From Mikania micrantha (lineage: Eukaryota; Streptophyta; Magnoliopsida; Asterales; Asteraceae), in NCBI GenBank assembly GCA_009363875.1, contig CM018695.1, positions 46,907,161 to 46,971,160 on the forward strand: a stretch of 64,000 nucleotides of DNA, in the 5' to 3' direction. Positions 44,957 to 54,440 of the stretch are shown here, in pieces. Below the pieces are notes generated by a model. It was not told where the DNA came from. It was given only the letters and a program-made list of their open reading frames with translations, and searched no databases. The position numbers were made by a program, and so were the translations under genes. Within the stretch, counting starts at the first letter, position 1; each line of letters begins with the position of its first letter.

Positions 44957-46039
44957 TGTAACATTAGTGCCGGAATCGTACCGGAACAGTGATCGCAACA
45001 GTGCCATGAACAGTAATCAGGTATGAACTCTACGTATTTCAGTGTATTTCATTATTTTATCATAGATCATTGTCAGTTTGTGTTATCAAATGACAAATTC
45101 TAAATTTTTTCGGAGAAACTAAACTCAGTAAACATGGTTCATCAGCCAGATAATTATTTGACAATACAGAACAATCATGTGATTATGTATTAGGATTTTA
45201 TTATGTATAAACGTATGTGAGGCCTTACAGAACAAAACAACGGATATCATTACGTGAATGCTAAACCGACGGATTATTCGTATAGGTGACGATCTGTACG
45301 AATATATCTGAAAGTTTAACGTTCTGAATGATATCTGATAATTAGAAAACAATATTGAAAAGTATAGTTATCGTCGTGTCGTACGGGTGACGATTCGAAC
45401 GAATACGCGCGACGACCATACGATTCGATTTTAAACAATGAATTAAATGTTTTTGAGAATTTAAAATAAATGAAAGATATTTAGTTAATTTACTAGGAAT
45501 AACAACCTAAAATAATTTTATAAAATTCTATTTTAAAACCGAGTCGTTTCGTTACGAAAATGACGAGAAACCGACGCTTTTACGCGAAACCGAGCGAAAC
45601 CGAACGAACCCGAACGCATTTTCACCTCATTCAATGAGGCATTCAAGGCCTCAACCACCACCACCAACCAGCCCACACTCAAAATTTTCGGAGCTCCCTC
45701 TCTTTACTCTCTCTCTCTAGAATCCTCACCTTCTTTCTAAGATTTCTCATCCATTTCTCAACGAAATAGTGTGATTTTGGTGCCAAAACAACCACCTCAA
45801 CTTGTATAACACGAAAGTACAACCGATCTAAGCCATCATCCATCTGATTTGAGGTAAAAATCATGATTTGTGTTCGGTTTTAGGGTTTGAAAACCATCAT
45901 GGTCGCCTCCCCTTAGAACCGGTTTTAAGCCACCATACCTTAGGGAAACACCACAAAAATACTCTTAGGATGATGTAAGAACAACTACCATGTCAATCCT
46001 TAGTGTTTTAGCTTCAAAATCCAGGGTTGCCCTTGCAAA

Positions 46040-46330
46040 ACCCGATCGGCCGAATGACCACATCAGGTGGCCGAATGGGTGTGTGCAGGCCAAATGACCA
46101 GCTATTCGGTAGTGTCCTCACTCAGTAGTCCTTCGGCTGAATGGCCTCATGCTGAGCCAAACCTCTCATTCGCTCGGGCCCCTCCTTCGGCCGACAGCCA
46201 TTCGACAACCCAACTCATTCGCCCCGCCCCTTCGGCTGGGACCTCCATTCGATCGGTCAGCTTGATTCGGCCGGCACTCTTTCGGCCCAGCATCACATTC
46301 GGACCCATGATATTCCGATCAAGCTGATTC
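46040..46330 (+). repeat. Reiterated GGCCGAATG / CATTCG words in solo LTR S2
   Basis: GGCCGAATG, CCTTCGGCTGAATGG and CATTCGGCC variants in both orientations, about 15 times. The apparent 86-codon ORF here is a by-product of the words. Confidence 0.65.
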
Positions 46331-48193
46331 GAAGTAGGTTGTTATGTGTGGGATGACTATGTGGTATGCATGGGGCGTGTGGGTGTATGGGTGTGAGTGC
46401 ATGCATGGATATCTATTAGGGTTAAATTATGAGGTAATAAACTAAGGGCTTTTCTTGAGTAACAATGGAAATTAACCATGGATGTGGGGCTGTCTAAGAC
46501 ACAAGGCATTATTTAAAGGATGTCATGAACTAGGGTTCTTAGAGAAGGAACCCAAGTTGTAAATTCCCTTTATGATTAAGGTTTATAATGCAAACACTTA
46601 CATGAGCAAGGGTTAGACTATAACATGAATGTCATGGTCATCCTTTTAGACTAATACAATCTGATTTTATTAAACTAAAACTGTTATTATTATAGTGAGG
46701 AGTACACTATGGATCAAGACAGTGACTAAGAATAAGGATGTCGGCTTCATAACCAACATCCAACACTTAGACAACTCATAATACCATATAACTACACGAT
46801 ATAGTTATATGAACTATCTAGGGTGGGTTATACAAAGAAGTGATCAAGTAGTCAATTGGAAATCAAAAGCTAGTAATTGGGCCCAAGATTAATCCGATGG
46901 GAATAACCTAAGCCCATCATGATTAATTTTATTTCACTTAAATTAATATATGTTTTAACTAAAGAATTGTAATAAGTACTTGTGGGATAAGGGTTGATTG
47001 ATGGGTAATACGTTTAGACTAGATAAAAAGGATCCCAGAAACACATTAGTAAAATAGGACACTTAGTTGCCCACCATGACCAAAACCCTAGATACGAATA
47101 TTATACACACTTATCGTCTACGAATCTTCTTAAAATAACTCAGGTGCTAAAGATACATAGGCAACAATCAAAGAGCGCGCATATCTTTTGTGGTTCATTT
47201 GCACAGCAACACAAGTGAGTTCATTGCCCCTTTTCTAAACATTTTTGTTTGCAAACGAGGGGCTGAGAAGCATGCGTAAATCTTTTTACTTAAATTGTTT
47301 TACGTAAATGTTTTTACTTATTTTATGCTTTATAGATGCTTATTTATACTCCTAGAATCTTGTCTAGGTTATTGCTATGCAGAATTAACTATCAAGTTAA
47401 ATAATTACTCTTTTGAGTAATACTTTAATTCTAAACTCTAAACAAACCCTTAGTCCATAGAGTTCAAATTCAAGAATCTAAATCCAAAGTGAAATCAAAA
47501 GAACCAAGCTAAAGATCAAATGCAATGGAATCTAATCCAGTGTGTGATCAGTAAAATAAGGATCCTACTCCAGAATCAAGAGAATCATGTGAATCATTAC
47601 CGTGTGTGAATCATGGAAATAATGAAATCATTAACACCTAATGAAATCATTAATTGCTTAAGTTAAGGTGGATGTCAGTTGTATGTAAATCAAGACCACC
47701 TGTAACACACGGAAAGTCCCGTCATAGTAGTAGACTCTTGTAGTCTAGCTACATGGGCATAACTTAAACTATCAAATGAAATCATGAGAATCAAGAAGAT
47801 CATAATCAAAGGATATCCTAAAGTTCCGACGCATACACTAGACCTTGTGGGTCAAGCTGATATGGGCAAATCATGAAAGTCCCGACGCATACACATAGAC
47901 TCCTTGTGGGTCATGCCTGATATGGGCCACGTGTGAGAGGGTACAACTTGGACAAACACCAACAACTAAGTCTAATTGACTGAGTCAAATAAGGTCCAAT
48001 CATCATGTCTTAGTTGTATTTAAATGATTAATTATTAGTTTAATTGAACATTAATATCATATTTCTACAAGTGTTTTGGTGTAATCATGAATACATGGTG
48101 AACCCAATGAATCAAAGGTATTTCAATTTGCGGAAACCAAAAACTAAGATGAAGGTGTATGGAGTGGAACGCTTAATTATCATTAACAGCAGT

Positions 48194-48292
48194 ATGCTAA
48201 GCAGTCCGGTATGTGGTGGGACAGTGGCTGGGCGGGCGGTAACTTCGACCCTACATATGCCCTATATATAAGCATACTTGATTGGATAGCAT
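48194..48292 (+). ncRNA. Structured-motif copy 24 (solo LTR S2)
   Basis: Arms ATGCTA (48194-48199)/TAGCAT (48287-48292), CAGTC (48202-48206)/GATTG (48280-48284, one G.U) and GTATG (48209-48213)/CATAC (48273-48277). Core GGTGGGACAGTGGCTGG then TATGCCCTATATATAAG. Confidence 0.7.
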
Positions 48293-48419
48293 AGGTGGTT
48301 GTTGGTGAGGTTAAGGTTGTCATTTCGGGGGATCAAGGTAATCATATTCAGGGTAATCAAATGCTATAAATCAATTGTTATGGAATCAAAGGTATGGGAT
48401 GAAATGCTTAATTATCACC

Positions 48420-48535
48420 AGGAACAATATATCATGCGGGTTAGTATGTGGTGGGACGGTGGCTGGGCGAGCGGTAAGTTCAACCCTACATATGCCCTAT
48501 ATATAAGCATACTGAACTGGATGGTATAGGTGGTT
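48420..48535 (+). ncRNA. Structured-motif copy 25 (solo LTR S2)
   Basis: Arms AGTATG (48443-48448)/CATACT (48508-48513), extended by GGTT/GAACT with a bulge. Core as in copy 24. Confidence 0.65.
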
Positions 48536-49084
48536 AGTGGTGAGGTTAAGGTTGTCATTCAGGTTGTTCAAACTCATTTTATAAAACTACATGAACTCAC
48601 CAACCATGTGTTGACTTGATCTTTTTGCATGACTTCTCAGGTGAGGAACATGTCAACTAAGAGGTTATTTCTCTTGGACTAGGATACCAGTTAGAGGACC
48701 TAGCTTTTTTGGACCTGTATATTTTGAAGCATCATTTTACAGATTCATTTTGTATATCTTGTGCAGATACAAGATAGAAGAATTATGATGATTGTTAGTA
48801 GATTTACATTGTCAAATTATGAACTAAACTGATGTAATTTAACTTTGTAATTCTATTTTCATTTAGTAGTTTCTCATTTATATATCATGTGCAATGTAAA
48901 CAATCTGATCATTTCGATTATCACTCACGATATCACGCCCCGGGTACCTTCCGCCCGATAGGGAAATCCAATCCAACCCCGCCGGCTCGGGGTGTGACAA
49001 TATAGTACTCGTTTTCTTCATTCAATCTCTTCTTTGTTAATTATTTGTTTTCTGTAGTTTCGAAATCGTATTAAAAGTTTAACG

Positions 49085-49904
49085 ATGTCGAGGGGAAGCA
49101 ACAATTTTGAAGATGATTATATGTGTGTCTATGAAACAGATCATGTAATAGATTTATTTGATCATCATTTGTTAAATAAAATCTTAAACATTTGTTGTTT
49201 TCTGGTTTTCTCTGGTGTTGATGAATTGGTTTATTGGGCGATCGCTAGAGGGCGTGAAAATAGTTATGTGTTAGTTAAGACGACGAAGTAAAACTAATGC
49301 AACATTAGTCGTGACAAAGTGTGGTTTAAATGCGATCGCGGTGGTGTGTATAAGGGAGAGCCACAAGTTATACGTTGTGGATCGAAGAAGACAGATTGTG
49401 AATTTTAGTTGATTGATAAATAAGAGAAAACTTGTGATTGCTCGAAGTTACGTGTGGTTAACAAAGAACATAACCACCCAAGGGCTGAATAACTAGACGG
49501 TCATCCATATGCAATGAGATTTAACAAATCTGAAACCCGTCTAGTTGAACAACTAACAAACCAATACAAAGGATCAAACCCCAATTAACGTTTCTATTCC
49601 AAGATCGATTTATACTGCATGAAGGGAGTTACGTGCTGGAAAAAACATAGGGGAAACTCCAATGCATGTCCTTTTATCATGTAACAAAACAATAATTTTA
49701 TTTACAAGACTCAAGATGATGCGTCGACACATATTGTGGAACATAATTTTTTTTATCCACCAGACATCATACAATATATGTCACAGATTTTCTCATGTCT
49801 TGTTGATTGACACAACGTATAAAATAAACATATACAACCAGCCATTTGTTTAAATAGTTGGTGTCATGTCAACACATAAGACATTTTGTATTGCTCATAC
49901 GTTT
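49085..49904 (+). pseudogene. MULE / FAR1-like transposase pseudogene, 5' part
   Basis: Translation across several frames gives DELVYWAIARGRENSYVLVK, then KVWFKCDRGGVYKGEPQVIR, RVVNKEHNHPRAE and GHPYAMRFNKSETRLVEQLT, the N-terminal FAR1/MULE zinc-finger-type region. Further on it reads SHVLLIDTTYKINIYNQPFV and VGVMSTHKTFCIAHTFI, the start of the MULE transposase domain with its first catalytic D (LIDTTYK). Stops and frameshifts show it is dead. It is interrupted at 49905-49909 by the copia element and continues at 61637. Confidence 0.85.
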
Positions 49905-49909
49905 ATAAG

Positions 49910-50503
49910 TGTAGGATCAGATGTTCTCATTTGATCAATATTAGGTTATAGCAGCGGAATTCAACGATGAATTAGCTCAAAATTAGCAAGAACAAAGTTA
50001 ATCTAATAGAACAGTAAAGCACAAGTTGTTATAGAAAGAGAATTCTGCAAAAGGAATAATCTAATTCAATTCGCACTAACTTCGTTAAAGATACAATATG
50101 TCAACTGCCCTTATATAGAAGCAGTGACGTCTGATGATGTCACATGATGTTGACACCTAACAGACAAAAGATAACTACTGAAATAACTAAACTACTGAGG
50201 ATGTTTACAACATCTGAAGACATCCTCTTACAACGACTGAAGAACTAAAACTACTGAAATTAAACTACAACATCTGATGAGTAAAAATACTCATCAGACT
50301 TTTACAATTACTGAAAGAAAACTACTGAAGACAAAATTAACATCACAACATCTGAAGACTAACACTTCAGCTGTTGTGAATAACTTCAGATCTTGTAACT
50401 CTGCAAAGTGAATATCAGCTGTTGTGTTCTTCTTCAGTTGTTGTGTGTATTGTGAGACTTAGAAGTTTTTCTGATCAGGCTCATTGGTTCTTTTAGTCCA
50501 ACA
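49910..50503 (-). repeat. Element E 3' LTR (594 bp)
   Basis: Sense TGTTGGACTAAAAGAACC ... GATCCTACA. TATA-like TTCTATATAAGG at 50109-50120. It contains many CTTCAG(A/C)TGTTGT-type words in both orientations. It differs from the other LTR at two positions seen (GAGGATG/GACGATG and ACATCTGATG/ACATTTGATG). Confidence 0.95.
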
Positions 50504-50517
50504 AACTCCCCCTGAAC
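50504..50517 (-). other. Element E polypurine tract
   Basis: Sense CAGGGGGAGTT immediately before TGTTGGAC of the 3' LTR. Confidence 0.85.
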
Positions 50518-50727
50518 CAATGCAGCCAAAAACCTCTAATTATTGACTGTCTCACTTATTTGGTATCCCAGGCTGAAAGATCTGTCTTTTTCTTTGAGAT
50601 CAGCTTCAAAATGACCAATTTAAGTGCAGGCCTGGTAATCAACAGCTTCTGAAAATCTGACTGTCAAAGTATGAGAGGGAACTCCATTGGGGAAATGGAC
50701 TAAGAGCATTTACCCCTCTCATTGAAG

Positions 50728-52047
50728 CTATTGATCATAGATAAGTCTGAAGGACTCCCTGACATAGGCTTCCAGCAAAATCACTTTTTCTTCAGGAGTC
50801 AGCCTTTCTGGTTCACCTTCAAAAAATGACTCAGGTCCATAGTACTCAGATAAGTACCTGGCCGTTGTCCCATCATGTAGCTCCACCCTTGTTATCTCTC
50901 TATACACAAATTCATCTGGATGCTTCCCTTCCAGAAATAAGGGAAGTTCATTCTGTTTAACCCCTTCAAGTTTTCTGTACACCAACCCTTTCTTGATCAT
51001 CTTGTTTTCTAGAAACTTGTTGGCTTTTAAACCAGAGTTATAAATACTTTTAAAATCTCCTATGATTTCCCAAGGATCAAGCACAGATCCTAACATGATA
51101 TCAGCACTTATTACCTTTCTTATTCTTCTTGCATAAGCAGCTGGAGCATCTCTCCTGTGGATCCTGTCTATTACTCTTAGATCAGGCCACATCCTGATTT
51201 GTTCTTTCCTGTACTGATATGTAAACCTCAGAGCATACAACCTTTGTGCTTCTTTCTTCATTGCTATAATGGTTGATGTCTGAGGGTATTCCTTGTCAAC
51301 CAGTCTCAGGATGTTCTCATCATGTTTCTTCTGGTTCTCTTCCTCTTCAAGTTTAACTTTTACTGCTAACCTCTGAGATTCTGGTGTAATCTTTGGATCC
51401 TGTCCAAACACCAATGGCTTTTCTGGCACATAATTGGCAGGTAATTTTACTACCTTCTTCTGAACCATTAACTCTGATCCAGTTTTTGAAGACTCAGGCT
51501 TTTGAACTTTTGTTTTCATCATAGTAGAAATGAGAAGCCTGTCTTCTTCATCAGTTTCATCTTCTTCTGGAATCCTCAGAAATCTCCTCTTCTTTGGAGG
51601 TGCATCATCATCAACAATTTGATCAGATTTGGTAAAGGGAATAACTTTCTGCTTTTGAACAGTAGTTACACCAGTTTCTTTCTCCTTCCCAACTCCACCC
51701 ATCTGAACTTGATCCTCCTGTGCTTGCACTTCCTCTGTTTCAACTTCTTGACTTTCTGTTTCATTTACTTTCTCAACATTTATCTCAACTTCTTTTTCAA
51801 CATTTTCATCAAGAACTTGCTCAACCTCCTCCTCAGCAATAGTAGCAACATCAGCAGATTTTGTCTTCTTTTGTCTCTTATATGTAACTTGAATGACTGG
51901 AGACTTTTCAGAAGCATTTTCTTCTTCTTCATTTCTTGGCCGTTTAGATGTTGTGCCTGAATCTTTTCCTAACTCCCCCCTTTTGGCTGCAGGGGAAGAA
52001 GGAGTATGAAGAGTGGAAAGTTTGGCATTCACTGCATCATCTATCAT
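50728..52047 (-). pseudogene. Element E extra ORF, C-terminal part
   Basis: 439 codons in frame with the preceding ORF across a single TAA. It begins MIDDAVNAKLSTLHTPSSPA, has a Lys/Arg-rich patch (RPRNEEEENASEK; PPKKRRFLRIPEED, nuclear-localisation-like) and a Glu/Val-rich coil-like stretch (VEKEVEINVEKVNETESQEV). The C-terminal half is better structured (AQRLYALRFTYQYRKEQIRM, IRKVISADIMLGSVLDPWEI) and is conserved-looking but unrecognised. It ends at 50728, about 210 bp before the polypurine tract. 50,518-50,727 is 3' non-coding. Confidence 0.7.
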
Positions 52048-52062
52048 TTTCTGGATTTGAGA

Positions 52063-53886
52063 TTAGGAGGGAAGCCTCTCATCAATGGCTTGGGTTATGA
52101 TATTCTTAATCAAGGGAGTGATGAGAGGTAGGACTGTGATAAAGGCAGCAACTAATGCCTCTGGGGGGCTTGAACCCAAAGTATTAGTGCCTGAAGCAGA
52201 GGCTGGTGGTTTCTCATGTTGTGGAGTAGATGTGGAAGTGTTTGGGGGACCTTCAAGAGTTGAAGATGCCATCTGTGGGGTAATAAGGGTAGATGGACTT
52301 TTTTCCTTGGACATCTTGGTGAGCAGCTCATTGAGCCTGCAGACCTCAGCCTCAAGAAGTTTGTTCTGGTGTAGAACATCAGATAGAGTCCTTTGGTCAT
52401 CATTAGCCTTGGCTAAATCATCTGACCTCCTGATAGTATCAGGATTTACCTGAGTTGAGTGTGGCTCAACATTTTCAGGTGCCCCTTTTTCTTGGTACTG
52501 GGGACTTCCAACCTCAGAGATAAACCCTTCATCAGTTGTTGCCTCTGGCAGGGTCTTAGATATGTTACTACTATCAATCACTCCAAATGATGGAGGTGAT
52601 GAAGTAGCAGCCCTGTCAGATGTCAGAATCTCTCTGTCCACACTAGGAGATCTGATATGGTAGTCAAAATCCTGTGGGATATCAGAAACACTTTGATCCT
52701 CCCCCTCAATGTTGGAGCTAATCCCAGTTTTAATAGGTGTCTGGGTAGGGATAGGAGTGTTTAACTGATCCAGGATTTGGTCAATTACAAAAGTTGGGCT
52801 TTGTTGGATGGTTTCAGTAGTAATAGGCTGTGAAGCAAAGTGCACCCGGGGAGATTGGTGCTGTTCAATAGAAACCTTTTCAAATGAAAAAGGCTCTAGA
52901 TGTGTGTCTACCCCTTCAATGGTTGCACCAAGTTCCTGTTGAGAGGATTCTTGGGCGGTTTCAGCTGGTAGAGTCTGGTGTACCACTGGCTGACTACTGC
53001 CAGTGGCCATTTCATGCCTTGGTGAGGCATGGGCAGACTCAGGGGACTCATTTCCCTGAGCAGCCTTTTTGGGCTTTTTGGTATGTGACTTGGTGGGGAC
53101 TTTGGATTTAGATTTGGAAGTTGAGACTATGGGTTCCCTATGCTTGGGTTTTAGCTTTCGGGCAGCCTCTTTGAGTGTGAGGTTAGTGTTGTGTCGGGAA
53201 TATACCTCTAGCAAAACTGCTGGAGCAGAGATCCCCTGACCAACAAGGCCTGCTTGTTTTAATTGTTTTTCAATGATGGCCATGATAAAACGTGGGTAAA
53301 GAAGCCATCTTGTGGAAACAGGTTTAGCTGCATGTTCAGTTAATTCTGAAAATAAGATTTGTGAAAAATTAAGTTTTTGTGATTCCAGAATTGAGTAAAG
53401 TACCTGCTGCCACCTTGAGGACATCTGGTCCCATGAAGATGATTTTGGAGCCAGGCAGATGTTGATCATGTGAAAAATAAGACGCTCAGGATCATTGAAG
53501 TTCTTCTTGTACATAGTTGAGTCACTCAAGTCACCCTGGTATTCGTGACTTGTGAAACAGAGGTCAGTTAGGTTCTTTGGGAATTGAGTGACCAGGTTAG
53601 CATCATCTAGTTGAAGAACATCCCGCAGTTCGGCTGGACTGATATGCACATTGTGTCCATTTACTGTTGAGCGAAGGGAGATGACACCAGTGCCGACATT
53701 GATCAGCTCAACATTCATCCAGAATTGATGAATAGATTCAACATGAATTGTTGGATTGATAAGAAACGCGGTTTGAAACTGAGATGCATTCATGAGATCA
53801 ACAACTTCATCAAATTTGGACCAGAAAGATGATTTGGTGAGATATGCGACTGAGTTATGACGAGGTTTAAGGTTCATTGTCGCCAT
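52063..53886 (-). pseudogene. Element E extra ORF, N-terminal part
   Basis: 607 codons starting MATMNLKPRHNSVAYLTKSS. The N-terminal ~220 residues (FWSKFDEVVDLMNASQFQTA, NPTIHVESIHQFWMNVELIN, SRWQQVLYSILESQ, STRWLLYPRFIMAIIEKQLK) resemble the conserved domain of extra ORFs in Asteraceae copia elements that I recall being mis-annotated as synaptobrevin/longin-like. After that it is low-complexity Ser/Pro/Gln sequence, with a short coiled coil LHQNKLLEAEVCRLNELLTK near 510. I see no signal peptide and no convincing membrane segment. It ends at TAA 52063-52065. The next ORF is in the same frame six codons later, so the two were one protein of about 1,050 residues. Function unknown. Confidence 0.75.
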
Positions 53887-54440
53887 GGAAGCAGAGACTT
53901 GAGAGGGAAGATAGGTTTTTGAAAAAGATTGAAGGTTCTGATGAAGTGATAATGAAACAACTGAAGAAGGTTTGGATTAAATAGATATTGGAATTTGTGC
54001 TTCAGATGTTACAAAGAGAAAACAGCAGTGGTTGAAACATCTGAAGAGTAAATTTACTCATCAGGTGTTGTCGACAGTTTTTGTTCATCAGCTGTTTTCA
54101 TCAATTGCTCATCAGACGTTGTGAATCATCAGATTTTCTCATCAGATTTTGTGAAGAATTTGTCATCAGAACTTGTGAACAAAAGTTGTTCATCAGACTT
54201 TGTGAAATATTTTTGACCTTCAGTACTTTGTCAACCAAAACCCATCAGTACTTTGAACAGATAATATTGGTAAAGGTCAGATGTTTCCTTGAATCAGTAC
54301 TTCTGATACTTATCAGTATTTACTGAAAATATCAGGAGTTGCAAGGTGATACAAAAATTTGAATTTTGATAAAGGTGAATATTTTTGTATTTTTGAAAAT
54401 TTTATCTGGTGGATGGAATTTTATTAGTGTGAAAACTAAT
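53887..54440. repeat. Spacer between pol and the extra ORF with reiterated CATCAGA words
   Basis: Between about 54,050 and 54,270 the plus strand repeats TCATCAG(A/C)...TTGTGAA about ten times at irregular spacing. The same words recur in the element's LTRs. Confidence 0.7.

Larger units (their letters stand above)
44957..48999 (+). mobile_element. Solo LTR S2 (4,043 bp) with perfect target duplication
   Basis: Begins TGTAACATTAGTGCCGG, ends CTCGGGGTGTGACA, and is flanked by ATATA at 44952-44956 and 49000-49004. There is no internal region, so it arose by LTR-LTR recombination of a complete element. Its start matches the element C LTR and its end matches solo LTR S1, so all three belong to one family. 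It contains a TC-rich R region (about 45,690-45,740), a CCGAATG/CATTCG word block (46,040-46,330) and two structured-motif copies near its 3' end. Confidence 0.95.

Noticed and set aside
46067..46327. 86-codon ORF in solo LTR S2
   Set aside because: By-product of the CATTCG word block, with no start context or homology.
6221..48535. Hammerhead ribozyme reading of the structured motif
   Set aside because: No CUGANGA...GAAA pair is conserved in sense or antisense across copies, although some copies have CUGGAUA-like strings. Other small ribozyme classes cannot be excluded by eye.
6221..48535. Structured motif as a MITE or tandem satellite
   Set aside because: No target duplications or constant termini. 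The arms differ between copies yet still pair, and copies sit at corresponding places in the elements.
51502..51960. 152-codon forward ORF rich in F/L/N
   Set aside because: Antisense of the Glu/Lys-rich part of the extra ORF of element E.
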